Below are positions 9,863-20,503 of a stretch of DNA of 64,000 nucleotides, piece after piece. A program made the translations under genes and the position numbers. A model generated the notes under the pieces. That model was given only the letters and a program-made list of their open reading frames with translations, had not been told where the DNA came from and did not search any database. Numbering within the stretch: position 1 is the stretch's first letter; the number at the start of each line of letters is the position of its first letter. Source of the DNA: Bog-159 sp963756605 (GTDB lineage Bacteria; Acidobacteriota; Terriglobia; Bryobacterales; Bryobacteraceae); assembly GCA_963756605.1 (NCBI GenBank), contig CAVWOT010000019.1:248001-312000 (forward strand), given 5' to 3'.

Positions 9863-10234
9863 ATGATCGACATAGATACCGACACCCGCGGACAGCAGGA
9901 AGGTCGGCCCTTCCCCCTGCCCCCTGCCTCCTTTGAATTTCTTGCCGAATCCCTGCGCCTGCAGGCTGAAATGCAATTGGGATTGATGCGTCTCGGTCCT
10001 GAAGACCAGCCTCCGGCCGATCTCGATCTGGCGCGCCACACCATCGATCTCATGGCCATGCTCCAGGAAAAGACCCGCGGCAATCTCAGCCTCGAAGAAC
10101 AGCGGCTGCTCGAAAACTCGCTGACCTTGCTGCGCTTTCGTTTCGTGCAAGCGGCCGACGACGCAAAAAAAGCTAAGGCAACCGAAACTCAGCCGCCGCT
10201 CGAGACCGCCGAGGCAGACAGCCAGAAAGCCTGA
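9863..10234 (+). CDS. DUF1844 domain protein
   Basis: This 123-residue protein matches DUF1844 over about residues 25-95. Visible family marks are FLAESLRLQAEMQLGL, a conserved LDLARHTIDLMAMLQEKT and GNLSLEEQRLLENSL, followed by a charged Ala/Lys-rich tail. The family is often found beside metallo-hydrolase or folate genes, but its function is unknown. The stop codon directly abuts the ATG of the metallo-hydrolase, so the pair is an operon. A TAAAAT hexamer at 9848-9853 lies 9 nt before the start and no clear Shine-Dalgarno sequence is present. Confidence 0.85.
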   Translation: MIDIDTDTRGQQEGRPFPLPPASFEFLAESLRLQAEMQLGLMRLGPEDQPPADLDLARHTIDLMAMLQEKTRGNLSLEEQRLLENSLTLLRFRFVQAADDAKKAKATETQPPLETAEADSQKA

Positions 10235-11026
10235 ATGGCCGGTAGCGCCGTCAAGATCACCGTGCTCGGCTCCGGCACAAGTACGGGTGTGCCTACTATC
10301 GGCTGCCATTGCGATGTGTGTAGGTCCACCGATCCGCGCGATAAGCGCCTGCGCCCCTCCATCCTGGTGAGCTACGGCGGCCATCACGTGTTGATCGACG
10401 CCACCCCGGACTTCCGCGCGCAGGCGCTGCGAGCCGGCTTCGAGCGCCTCGACGCGATCCTGTTCACGCACGAGCATGCCGACCACATCATGGGCCTCGA
10501 TGACGTACGGCCTTTCAACTTCCACCAGCGCGCGCCCATCCCCATCTACGCGTCGGAGCGTACCATGGCCGCCATTCATCGCGCGTTCCGCTACGTGTTC
10601 GACGGTGAGGAGAAGAAGACCGCCGTGCCGCAGTTGGAATCCCACATGTTGAACGGCGCCTCCGTCGATCTGTTCGGCATCGAGTTCACGCCCATCGCCC
10701 TCCTGCATGGCCAGGCGCCTATCTATGGATTCCGGTTTGGCGATGCGGCTTATCTTACGGATCACAGCGAGATCCCGGATGCCTCGCTCGCGCAGTTGCG
10801 CGGTCTGGATGTGCTCTTTCTGGATGCGCTACGCTACAAGCCGCACCCCACGCATTCCACCGTAGACCGTTCCATCGCCACCGCCGAACAGCTTGCGGCG
10901 CGGCGGGTTTTCTTCACCCACATCTGCCACGATCTCGCGCACGCACGCACTGAGGGACGGTTGCCGCCGCACATCCGGCTGGCTTATGACGGTCTCGAGA
11001 TCGAAGTAGGGAGCGCCCATGTCTAG
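10235..11026 (+). CDS. MBL-fold metallo-hydrolase, PhnP-like
   Basis: This 263-residue beta-lactamase-fold hydrolase has the metal motif THEHADH at residues 78-84, a later TDHSE, and FTHICHDLAH near the C-terminus. The N-terminal GCHCDVC (Cys 24, 26, 29) corresponds to the structural zinc site of PhnP-like phosphodiesterases. Its substrate is probably a cyclic phosphate ester, but no phn operon is present, so the true substrate is open. It is translationally adjacent to the DUF1844 gene and is followed by ribF after a palindromic repeat. Confidence 0.85.
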   Translation: MAGSAVKITVLGSGTSTGVPTIGCHCDVCRSTDPRDKRLRPSILVSYGGHHVLIDATPDFRAQALRAGFERLDAILFTHEHADHIMGLDDVRPFNFHQRAPIPIYASERTMAAIHRAFRYVFDGEEKKTAVPQLESHMLNGASVDLFGIEFTPIALLHGQAPIYGFRFGDAAYLTDHSEIPDASLAQLRGLDVLFLDALRYKPHPTHSTVDRSIATAEQLAARRVFFTHICHDLAHARTEGRLPPHIRLAYDGLEIEVGSAHV

Positions 11027-11027
11027 G

Positions 11028-11093
11028 GCGTCCACGCCGGCCTGTGCGTGCGGGACGTGGACGTCCCGCGCAGACCTGGAGGTCTGCCCCACT
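11028..11093. repeat. Palindromic intergenic repeat upstream of ribF
   Basis: Perfect palindromes lie at 11050-11069 (GCGGGACGTGGACGTCCCGC) and 11071-11086 (CAGACCTGGAGGTCTG), preceded by GGCGTCCACGCC. It has the same architecture as the element at 2190 and abuts the ribF start. An in-frame extension of ribF into this repeat is not coding. Confidence 0.7.
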
Positions 11094-11098
11094 TACCT

Positions 11099-12094
11099 AT
11101 GACTCCCGCGCCGCGCATCTTTCGCAGCCTCGACGAAATCCCCGCGGACTTCGGTCCGTCGGCGCTGACCATCGGCAATTTCGATGGCGTGCATGCCGGC
11201 CATCGCAAAATTCTGCGCCGCGTGCAAGAGATCGCCGCCGCGCGCGGATTGAAACCCTCTGCCCTCACCTTCCACCCGCATCCCAGCAAAGTGGTGGCTC
11301 CCTCGCGGGCGCCCCGCCTGATGAGCACGCCCGCACAACGCGCCGCGCTCATGGGGGAAGAGGGCATTCAGCAAGTGTTTATCATGCCGTTCGATCAACG
11401 CGTGGCGCACCTCACGCCCGAACAGTTCGTCGAACAGGTGTTGGTGCGCACGCTCGACGTGCGCGCGGTGGTGCTGGGCCACGATTTCTGTTTCGGGAAC
11501 AGGAAATCGGGCAACGTGCGCGTGATGCGGGAACTTGGCGTCAAATACGGCTTCTCGACCGAAGAGATCAAGCCTGTGATTGTGCGCGGACGTCTGGTCA
11601 GCAGCACGGCGGTGCGGCAGTTGATCGAAGCCGGCCTGGTGGCGATGGCTGCACGGATGCTCGAGCGCCCCTACGCGCTCGAGGGCGAAGTGGTACCCGG
11701 CCGCGGCGTGGGCTCCAAGCAGACCGTGCCCACGCTCAACCTGGCTACGTCTACAGAGGTGCTGCCGGCGACCGGGGTCTACGTGACGCGCACGCGCTCC
11801 GTTGATGACGGCCGTAAGTGGCCATCCATCACAAATATTGGTTATCGCCCAACCTTCGGTCAGAGCCACGATCTTTCGATCGAAACGTTTCTGCTGGAGC
11901 CGCTGGCGGGAGAAAGGCCGCGCGACATTAGCGTGGAATTCTTGTGGCACGTCCGCGACGAGCGCCAGTTCCCCGACGCGCAGGCGCTCAAGCAGCAAAT
12001 TCTGCACGACGCCGGAGTAGCCCAGGCCTACTTTCGCCGCCGGACAAAATGGACATTCCAGTCGGATTATCCGCCCGATTTCCCAGCAATGTGA
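11099..12094 (+). CDS. ribF: Bifunctional riboflavin kinase / FAD synthetase
   Basis: This protein makes FMN from riboflavin and then FAD. With the ATG at 11099 it has 331 residues, close to the family norm; an upstream frame to 11048 only reads through the palindromic repeat. The N-terminal nucleotidyltransferase has LTIGNFDGVHAGHRK and VLGHDFCFGN, with VSSTAVRQLI closing the domain. The C-terminal flavokinase domain has PGRGVGSKQTVPTLNL and a following NIGYRPTF. It is the last gene of the plus-strand run starting with the DUF1844 gene. Confidence 0.93.
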   Translation: MTPAPRIFRSLDEIPADFGPSALTIGNFDGVHAGHRKILRRVQEIAAARGLKPSALTFHPHPSKVVAPSRAPRLMSTPAQRAALMGEEGIQQVFIMPFDQRVAHLTPEQFVEQVLVRTLDVRAVVLGHDFCFGNRKSGNVRVMRELGVKYGFSTEEIKPVIVRGRLVSSTAVRQLIEAGLVAMAARMLERPYALEGEVVPGRGVGSKQTVPTLNLATSTEVLPATGVYVTRTRSVDDGRKWPSITNIGYRPTFGQSHDLSIETFLLEPLAGERPRDISVEFLWHVRDERQFPDAQALKQQILHDAGVAQAYFRRRTKWTFQSDYPPDFPAM

Positions 12095-12178
12095 CATAAT
12101 ATGGTTTAACGATTCATTTTTGCCCCCGTCCGGCAACTAGTGCGTCACCACTTTTATTCCCACAAGAAGGAGATCGTA

Positions 12179-13192
12179 ATGAAAATGTCAGAGGGAAAGC
12201 TCAAACATCTGAAAGCGCTTTCGAATAAGGCCGGCTGCATAGCCGCGGCGGCCATGGATCAACGCGGCAGCCTGCAGAAGTCGCTGGCGTCGGCGCGCGG
12301 CGTGGATAAGAAAGAGATCACGCCCGACATGATGAGCGAGTTTAAAACTGCCGTCACCAAGGTGCTGACGCCGCACGCCAGCGCCATTTTGCTAGACCCG
12401 GAATTCGGCCTGGACGCGCGCCTGGCGCGGAGCCGTAATGCCGGCCTGCTGCTGGCTTATGAACTGAGCGGGTACGATAACACGCAGCCCGGCCGTCTGC
12501 CCGACCTGCTGCCACACGTATCCGTGAAGCGTATTGTGGATTGGGGCGCGGATGCCGTTAAAATCCTGATCTATTACACGCCTTTCGAAGACGCCAAGAT
12601 CAACGATATCAAGCACGCCTTTATCGAGCGCATCGGCGCCGAGTGCGTACCGTACGAAATCCCGTTCTTCCTGGAGTTCGTCGGCTACGACCCCAAGGGC
12701 GGAGATGAGAAAGGCTTCGAATACGCGAAAGCCAAGCCCGAGATCGTGAAGAAGAGCATGGAGGAGTTTTCCAAGCCGCAATATTTCGTGGATGTGCTGA
12801 AGGTGGAAGTGCCCATCAACGCCGAGTTCGTTGAAGGCAGCGCCGTCTACAAAGGCCAGACCGCCTACACCCACAGCGAAGCGCTGAACCACTTCCGGCA
12901 AGCGGCGGAGATCGCCGCCCAGAAGCCGTTTATCTATCTCAGCGCCGGCGTGAGCAATGCGCAATTTGTGGAATCGCTGCACATGGCCACCGAAGCAGGC
13001 ACGGATTACTCCGGCGTGCTGTGCGGCCGCGCGACCTGGAAGGAAGGCATTCCGGTGTACGCCAAGAGCGGTGTAAAAGCGCTCGAAGACTGGCTGTCGA
13101 AGGAAGGCGTGAAGAATATTAACGCCGTCAATGACGCCATCAAATCCGCTACGCCGTGGCACGCCAAGCTGGGTACGCCGGTTCTGGTGTAA
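12179..13192 (+). CDS. lacD: Tagatose 1,6-bisphosphate aldolase
   Basis: The protein has 337 residues. The ATG at 12179 is chosen because a strong AGAAGGAGA Shine-Dalgarno sequence lies 5-7 nt upstream. It is a LacD-type class I aldolase TIM barrel: AAAMDQRGSL at the first strand, LLDPEFGLDA, DAVKILIYY (Schiff-base lysine strand), VDVLKVEVPIN, YLSAGVSN and LCGRATWKEG phosphate-binding segments. It splits tagatose-1,6-bisphosphate to glyceraldehyde-3-phosphate and dihydroxyacetone phosphate; homologues also act on fructose-1,6-bisphosphate. No lac or tagatose genes are near, so a glycolytic role is equally likely. Confidence 0.85.
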   Translation: MKMSEGKLKHLKALSNKAGCIAAAAMDQRGSLQKSLASARGVDKKEITPDMMSEFKTAVTKVLTPHASAILLDPEFGLDARLARSRNAGLLLAYELSGYDNTQPGRLPDLLPHVSVKRIVDWGADAVKILIYYTPFEDAKINDIKHAFIERIGAECVPYEIPFFLEFVGYDPKGGDEKGFEYAKAKPEIVKKSMEEFSKPQYFVDVLKVEVPINAEFVEGSAVYKGQTAYTHSEALNHFRQAAEIAAQKPFIYLSAGVSNAQFVESLHMATEAGTDYSGVLCGRATWKEGIPVYAKSGVKALEDWLSKEGVKNINAVNDAIKSATPWHAKLGTPVLV

Positions 13193-13222
13193 CGCCGGCT
13201 TCAGCCCGCTGTATCGAAATAT

Positions 13223-13257
13223 CCTGGAAGCCCGCGGCGTCGCGTCGGGCTTCCAGG
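13223..13257. terminator. Hairpin between convergent genes
   Basis: A perfect 12-bp inverted repeat (CCTGGAAGCCCG at 13223-13234 and its complement at 13246-13257, 11-nt loop) lies between the aldolase gene and the convergent catalase remnant. There is no run of T after it, so it may be a bidirectional hairpin or a Rho-assisted terminator rather than a classical intrinsic one. Confidence 0.5.
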
Positions 13258-13284
13258 CCAGAGTGAATCAATTCTTCGAATAGC

Positions 13285-14126
13285 CTACTTCACAGAAGCC
13301 CGCTCGGGGTCGCCAACTGTGATCGCCAGAGCCTCCGCCAGGTTACTGATGAGCGCCTTCTTTTCCGGCACAGTCATCAGCCGGAATAAGTCGCCCGCCT
13401 GCTTGTAATCGTCCTTTTCTTGCCGGTGATCGTACCGGTTGACGTCGCCGGACACCCTGTAAGGGAGCTCACGATAGTTGTGGGTCTTCGACCGGTCCAT
13501 CGAAGCTATTCGGTTGGTAGTTGGGAGTCTCGCCGCCATTTTCGTCGGCGCGCATGAAGCCGTCGCGGTTGCAGTTATGCACCGGGCAAACCGGGGGGTT
13601 CACCGGCGGCGTCTCGAAATTCACGCCGAGGCGATAGCGGTGTGCGTCGGGGTAGCGCACCTTGGTCAGGTCGAGTGGGTGGATGTGGTAGTCGGGATCG
13701 GTGCCGGCAAGTTCGTCGGCCCGCTTGGCAGTATGGCTGGAGAAGCCGTCCATGAGTGCCGCGGTCGGAGAAGAGAATGGTGACCTGGTGCAGCGACTCG
13801 GGCGAGAGGGACCGGAAATCCCACATCACGGTTGGATCGCGCAGGCTGGTCGCGGGGATGCGCCTCTGAATGGATGAAGTCGCTGAACTTGAGCGGGTCG
13901 CGGGCCGTATCGGCCGAACCCTCTTCGCCGGCCGCGGTGGTAACGGCGAACGTGCCGTGCGCGCCGGCGCCCTTGGCATGCACCACACGATATTGAACTG
14001 GACCATCCGCTCAAAGCGGAGATAATCTTCCATCAGAACCGGGCCGCGCGGACCGGCGGTGACCGAGTTCTGATTGTCGCCGAGAGGGGAAAGGCGGCGC
14101 CACCTTCCATACTTTCGGTGCATCAT
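13285..14126 (-). pseudogene. Catalase (clade 3-like heme catalase), degraded
   Basis: Catalase segments appear in the correct order on the minus strand but in different frames. They include DNQNSVTAGPRGPVLMEDY, VHAKGAGAHGTF, RDPLKFSDFIHSE, LRDPTVMWDFRSLSPESLHQ, LDLTKV joined directly to DAHRYRLGVN, CPVHNCNRDG and QAGDLFRLMTVPEKKALI. The region is about 840 bp where an intact gene is about 1.5 kb. At least three internal blocks are missing and at least two frameshifts are present. The lost blocks include much of the heme-pocket region, so no active enzyme can be made. Several deletions join at short matching residues (RD, DLTKV/DAHRY). Confidence 0.85.
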
Positions 14127-14132
14127 TAACGT

Positions 14133-14344
14133 ATGGGCCTGCAATCTGCAAGAATTCCTGTGGGCGGCATGACGTGCGGCAACTGCGCGCGTTCGGTAGA
14201 ACGGAAGCTTTCCACCAGTCCCGGAGTATCCAGCGCGCTGGTCGATCTGGCGGGCGGTACGGCCACGGTCGAGTTTGACGCCGACCGCACTAAGCTGTCC
14301 GACCTGCTGCGCGCCATCCAGCAGCTCGGCTATAGCGTGCAGCA

Positions 14345-14348
<4 letters not shown>
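14133..14348 (+). CDS. copZ: CopZ-like heavy-metal-associated domain protein
   Basis: This 71-residue stand-alone HMA domain has the metal-binding motif GMTCGNC at residues 12-18 and the beta-alpha-beta-beta-alpha-beta pattern ending QLGYSVQQ. It would hand Cu(I) to the P-type ATPase. Its stop overlaps the ATPase start (ATGA at 14345-14348), which indicates translational coupling. No CueR or CsoR regulator is adjacent. The symbol is given by role and context. Confidence 0.85.
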
Positions 14349-16546
<2,198 letters not shown>

Positions 16547-16558
16547 CGCGGAACCGGC

Positions 16559-16780
16559 CAAAACGCCACCCGGTTAATCGACGTGGGTGCGGGAGCGGGC
16601 TATTACTCCATGCGCCTTGCCGGGTTGGTCGGCCCGGACGGAAATGTAATCGCGGAGGACATCTCGGACTCCTCAATGCGATGGCTGCATGCGCGCGTGA
16701 AGGCCTTTGACCTGGCGAATGTGGAAATCGTGAAGGGAACCGCGGACGATCCAAGGCTTCCTTCGGACCGGCCGTTCATC
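16559..16780 (+). pseudogene. SAM-dependent methyltransferase fragment
   Basis: An N-terminal methyltransferase fold piece is readable: TRLIDVGAGAGYYSMRLA (motif I, the SAM glycine loop) and then GNVIAEDIS (motif II acidic residue). It has no start codon of its own and breaks off after about 70 residues near DDPRLPSDRP. The rest of a Methyltransf_25/31-like domain is missing, so this is a remnant between copA and the ArsR gene. Confidence 0.65.
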
Positions 16781-16806
16781 CGAAATAAGTTGAGGGTCAG
16801 CACTGC

Positions 16807-16824
16807 CATAAGCAAATGCTTATG
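16807..16824. promoter_or_regulatory. Operator-like inverted repeat over the ArsR start codon
   Basis: CATAAGC-AAAT-GCTTATG is a perfect 7-bp inverted repeat with a 4-nt spacer. It overlaps both possible ATG starts (16816 and 16822) of the ArsR regulator. ArsR/SmtB repressors bind such short dyads, so autoregulation is a fair inference. Confidence 0.55.
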
Positions 16825-17151
16825 CTTCAAGCGGAGACGGACAAGGTCTACGGCGCCATCGCGGATCCCAAGCGCCGCACGATCCTGGACATTCTGGCAG
16901 GCTCCGAACGATCGGTGAAGGAGCTGACGGCGGAATTCTCCATGTCCCAGTCTGGCATTTCGCAGCATCTCCGAGAACTGAAATCGGCCAAACTGGTCGC
17001 CGCCAGGAAGGTGCACCGCGAGAATCGCTATCGGCTTACGGCGTGTCCGTTACGTCCGGTCCTTACGTGGCTCGATGGTTTTCGGCGCGTTGTCGATCAG
17101 GCCTGGCATCAATGGAAGATCGGGCCGGTTCAAAAAGGAGGAAAGAGTTAG
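16816..17151 (+). CDS. ArsR-family winged-helix repressor (SdpR-like)
   Basis: This 111-residue ArsR-type HTH protein opens with YGAIADPKRRTILDIL, followed by the recognition helix region MSQSGISQHLRELKSAKLV and the wing ARKVHRENRYRLT. The metal-binding ELCVCD motif of ArsR/SmtB is absent, as in SdpR-type members that pair with SRPBCC or VOC proteins. The next open frame is a broken VOC protein, which fits that operon type. The ATG at 16822 is an equally good start, because the operator-like dyad covers both. Confidence 0.8.
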   Translation: MLMLQAETDKVYGAIADPKRRTILDILAGSERSVKELTAEFSMSQSGISQHLRELKSAKLVAARKVHRENRYRLTACPLRPVLTWLDGFRRVVDQAWHQWKIGPVQKGGKS

Positions 17152-17153
17152 CC

Positions 17154-17452
17154 ATGGCGATCGAAGGATTAGAGCCATCTCCGGGTGCGATTGTTCCCTG
17201 TTTGGTCGTGGCCGGCGTTCTCGCGAGGGAAGAGCCGGGTGTGCGCGAAGACAGAGTCGAATACCTGGCGCTCACTTCGCCCGCCACACTCAACGGAACG
17301 ACGTGTATTTTTCCGACATGTTCTGGGGTGATCGATACAGTCTCGTGCAAGATCCATTCGGATACATGTGGGCGATCATTGCGGTTCGGGAGGTACTCAA
17401 ACCAGAAACAAGCCGCAGCCCGCTCGACGCGCCGCCTATAGGAAGGAAATAA
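17154..17452 (+). pseudogene. VOC/glyoxalase-like (PhnB-type) protein, frameshifted
   Basis: The frame from ATG 17154 begins like PhnB-type VOC proteins (GAIVPCLVVAG). The C-terminal part sits in another frame: YFSDMFWGDRYSLVQDPFGYMWAI, which is the conserved C-terminal beta-strand region. The middle (about 40-60 residues) is lost and the frames do not join. It directly follows the ArsR gene, as expected for an ArsR-VOC operon that has decayed. Confidence 0.65.
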
Positions 17453-17455
17453 AAA

Positions 17456-17947
17456 ATGCGCCTCACGCTGACCGTTTTCCTGACAGCCTTTTACGCCTTG
17501 CACGCACAGACGAACGACCCTTGGAAACAGTTGGATTTCCTGCTGGGCGACTGGACCGGTATCGCCAGCGAGAAAGACACACCCCTGGGAGCGGGGCAGG
17601 GCGCCTTCTCATTCGAGCCCGAATTGCAGCAGAAGATCATTGTGCGCCGCAACCACGCCCGGTACGATAGCGGCGCCCAGCACGACGACCTCATGGTGAT
17701 CTACCGCGATGCGCCCAACGATACGCCGCGCGCGATTTATTTCGACACAGAGGGCCACGTAATCCGGTACGCACTGAGTTTCCCTTCGCCGAATCGGGTC
17801 GTCTTCGAATCCGACGGCTCCGAGCCGGGTTCAAAATTCCGACTGACCTACTGGATCGAAGCTGGCTCTCTGAACGGCCGGTTCGAAGTTGCCAGCCCGT
17901 CGAGCGAGTATAAGACGTACATGAAGTGGACGTCCAAAAGGCGTTGA
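17456..17947 (+). CDS. Secreted protein of unknown function (lipocalin-like, possibly DUF1579-related)
   Basis: This 163-residue protein has a cleavable signal peptide (MRLTLTVFLTAFYALHAQ). The mature part starts with DPWKQLDFLLGDWTG, a pattern typical of small beta-barrel proteins in which a 'FLxGxW' segment opens the barrel. Alternating beta-strand segments follow. No catalytic motif is recognised. An AAGGAAA stretch lies just before the ATG. It stands downstream of the decayed ArsR-VOC genes and could once have been in that transcript. Confidence 0.65.
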   Translation: MRLTLTVFLTAFYALHAQTNDPWKQLDFLLGDWTGIASEKDTPLGAGQGAFSFEPELQQKIIVRRNHARYDSGAQHDDLMVIYRDAPNDTPRAIYFDTEGHVIRYALSFPSPNRVVFESDGSEPGSKFRLTYWIEAGSLNGRFEVASPSSEYKTYMKWTSKRR

Positions 17948-18174
17948 GCGCGCCGCTGGTGCAACTGGGTTCGCGAGCCGGTTCTTCGACGGCCGAGCGC
18001 AGCAATTGGGCCCCTCTGACGGCCAGTGAGCCGCCCTGGCGCCGGGCATCTGGTAGGTGCCGCCACGACGCCTTCGCGGTATCCTGAGCACTGGCCATGG
18101 CTGTGCAACTGCACTTGATCACGAACTGCCGCTCAGCGTTCGGGGGCGGCGGCGGTCAATCGCGCACGCTGATG

Positions 18175-18753
18175 TTACTGCTGCGCAAGGCGCATCTGGG
18201 CCAGGTCGGCGTTACGGTCTGGTGAGAGTCCAAATCGCTGAACGAAACTGGCAGCGGTGATCTCGTACACGACACCGTCGCGACCTGCGGCGTCGGGCCC
18301 CGTCCCCACTAATACGCCGCCTATTTTTTCCACTGCCTTTTGCGAGCGCAAATTGTGCAGCCCGATCAGAAAGACAACGCAGTCCACAAATCGGAAGGCG
18401 TGCCGCAGCATGAGTTGTTTCATTTCCCGGTTGTAGGTGCCGCCCCAGTGCGATCGGGCCAGAAATGTCCAGCCGATTTCGATCCGGCTTCTCTCCGGAT
18501 CGTACCCGTGGTATCGCGACGACCCGATCACCCGGCCGTCCTTGACATCGATCGCGACGAAGGCTCCGCCGGATTCCATAGCACCGCGAAAGAATTTCTC
18601 GAAAACTTCTTTCTTATAACGATCGTGCGCCGGGTGTTGTTCCCAGATGAGCGGATCCGACGCTACGGCGTAAAGATCCGGAAAATCTTCAGTCCGCAGT
18701 GGTCTGAGTTCCACCAGTTCGCCCTTTAAATCTGGTTGGAGGTCAAAAGGCAT
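18175..18753 (-). CDS. GNAT-family N-acetyltransferase (RimJ/RimL-like)
   Basis: This 192-residue protein has the GNAT fold. ELVELRPLRTEDFPDLYAV is the N-terminal strand-helix, VIGSSRYHGYDPERSRIEIGWTFL covers strands 3-4, and a helix follows. HNLRSQKAVEKIGG is the acetyl-CoA-proximal region typical of the RimJ/RimL group. The substrate is unknown. It is divergent from larE, with only 32 bp between the starts. The preceding 17948-18174 segment holds no recognisable gene. Confidence 0.85.
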   Translation of the reverse strand: MPFDLQPDLKGELVELRPLRTEDFPDLYAVASDPLIWEQHPAHDRYKKEVFEKFFRGAMESGGAFVAIDVKDGRVIGSSRYHGYDPERSRIEIGWTFLARSHWGGTYNREMKQLMLRHAFRFVDCVVFLIGLHNLRSQKAVEKIGGVLVGTGPDAAGRDGVVYEITAASFVQRFGLSPDRNADLAQMRLAQQ

Positions 18754-18773
18754 CGATCATCTCCTATTGACGT

Positions 18774-18779
18774 TATAAT
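18774..18779 (+). promoter_or_regulatory. -10 box of larE, probably leaderless
   Basis: A perfect TATAAT lies only 6 nt before the larE ATG, so the expected transcription start coincides with the start codon. No Shine-Dalgarno sequence and no convincing -35 box are visible. Confidence 0.5.
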
Positions 18780-18785
18780 CGATCT

Positions 18786-19626
18786 ATGACCAGCCTGGTC
18801 GATGTCTCGCATCCGGCAGCGCTTCACCAGAAGCAAGAGAATCTGTTTGCCGTGCTGCGCGGGTTCGACCGCGTGATGGTGGCCTATTCCGGCGGGGCCG
18901 ACTCCGCCTATCTGGCATGGGCCGCGCACCAGGTGCTGGGAGGCAACGCGCTGGCGGTCACCGCGGATTCAGCGTCCATGCCGGAATCGCATAAGCGCGA
19001 TGCCGAGGCCTTCGTGCGCCAGTTCGGCATCCCGCACGAGTATATCGAAACGCACGAATTCGAGAATCCCGATTACCTGAAGAACGATGCGAACCGCTGC
19101 TTCCACTGCAAAGACGAGTTGTTTACGCGCCTGCTGCAGGTGGGCCGTGAGCGCGGCATCGGCCATATCATCTACGGCGTGAATGCGGACGACCTCGGCG
19201 ACTACCGCCCCGGCCAGAAGGCCGCGGCCTTGCACGAGGTGAAAGCGCCGCTGGTGGAGGCGGGATTGCGCAAAGCGGAAATCCGGGAGCTGTCGCGCAT
19301 GGCCGGTTTGCCCACCTGGGACCGGCCCGCGTCGGCCTGCCTCAGTTCGCGCATCCCGTATGGCACACCCGTTACTATTCGAGAACATCAAGACCGTGGA
19401 GCGCGGCGAGGAAGAAGTGAAGGCGCTGGGATTCCGCCAGTTCCGGGTACGCTACCACGGCGAATTGGTACGGCTGGAGATCGCTCCCAGTGAACTGCCG
19501 AAGGCCTTGTCGCCCGAGATGGCGCGGCAATTTACAGCGATCTTCAAAGCGCTGGGTTTCAAGTACGTGACGCTGGACCTGGAAGGCTACCGTCAGGGTG
19601 CTTTGAACGAAGTGCTGAACCTGTGA
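18786..19626 (+). pseudogene. larE: ATP-dependent sacrificial sulfur transferase LarE, one-base frameshift
   Basis: LarE gives up a cysteine sulfur to build the nickel-pincer cofactor of lactate racemase-type enzymes. The first frame carries the PP-loop AYSGGADSAYLAW, the cysteine region NRCFHCKDELF, YGVNADDLGDYRPG and ACLSSRIPYGTPVTI. At 19380 one extra C (ATT-C-GAG) breaks the frame. Skipping it restores ENIKTVERGEEEVKALGFRQFRVRYHGELVR and the normal C-terminus, for a total of about 279 residues. Without correction the product would end in unrelated sequence. No larA, larB or larC is in the window. Either the gene is newly broken or the base is an assembly error; the rest is well conserved. 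Confidence 0.88.
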
Positions 19627-19639
19627 CCGCGGCCGGAAG

Positions 19640-20502
19640 GCGGGCCACTTGTTGATGCTGTCGATCAACGCTGTGAACTCACGATCCCGGTGGTAGAGAT
19701 ACCGGATCTGATCGTCGCGCCGCGTGAGCAACTTGCGGATCTCCGTTAGATCTTCTTCCCGCACGGTGTAGCCTGCCTGGATATGCGCCGGCAGCGGCCG
19801 CTGATAATAATGTGTGCCGTGCGGCGGCGCAATTTCCGAGGCCCGGCCCGTGATGGCTGTAAAATTAGACCGCCAATGACCGGCGCGTGATTCCGCGGGC
19901 CGGGGGCGTCGCAATCACCGGGAACCCGTGCCACGAAGATTCGGTGGTCTCGAAAATGACCGCGCGATTTTCGAGGGGCACCACCCGCCGCACATCGTCG
20001 CCCCGCGCCGCCGGCTCCCGCAGCTCCAGGTAGCCGCCCCAGCCTTCCTCCCATTGTGGATTCAAAAACACAATCAGGTTCAATCGGCGGTGCCAGCCAA
20101 AGCGCGGATGAAAATTGAAATCGACGTGCGAATCGAGTTCCTGGCCGTCGCGGTTCTCGTGCGTGCCGCCGCACACATATTCCGGATCGAGATCGGGCTG
20201 GGGACGCCGGTGATGCCGCCGACCCAGGAGAGGAATTCGCTGTCGCGCATCAGGCGGTCGAACCTTTCGTAGGCGGAACCCAGACGGGCGACGTCGCCGT
20301 TGACGGATTTGCCAGCCACTTCGCCGTGCTCGTTGCGGGCGTCGCCGGTTTCGAAGGACGGGAATTGCGCGATCAACTCCTGGCAAAACTGCGGGTCGAG
20401 AAACTGTTCGATCACCACATGGCGGAACGGCTGCGCGGATCTGAATTGTTGCGCCAGTTCTTCAGCGCGGCCACGGATATCCGGGTGGAAGAGGGAAACC
20501 AC
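19640..20502 (-). pseudogene. 2OG-Fe(II) oxygenase (prolyl hydroxylase-like), frameshifted
   Basis: Three frames together give a typical oxygenase. Frame one has PFRHVVIEQFLDPQFCQELIAQFP to GGITGVP. Frame two has the iron ligands HVDF and later WHGFPV, plus RRLNLIVFLNPQWEEGWGG and RRSLAV. Frame three has SEIAPPHGTHYYQRPLP to DREFTALIDSI. The first break is next to a CCCC run near 20205; the second carries an in-frame TAA near 19870. No own stop follows, and the end runs into the antisense of larE. The start would be GTG 20502, overlapping the stop of the upstream GloVer gene. The substrate is unknown. Confidence 0.75.
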
Positions 20503-20503
20503 T

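Noticed and set aside
11048..11098. N-terminal extension of RibF
   Set aside because: The extra 17 residues are only the translated palindromic repeat.
18786..19626. Programmed frameshift in larE
   Set aside because: No slippery heptamer, stop codon or downstream structure is apparent at 19380; a mutation or error is simpler.
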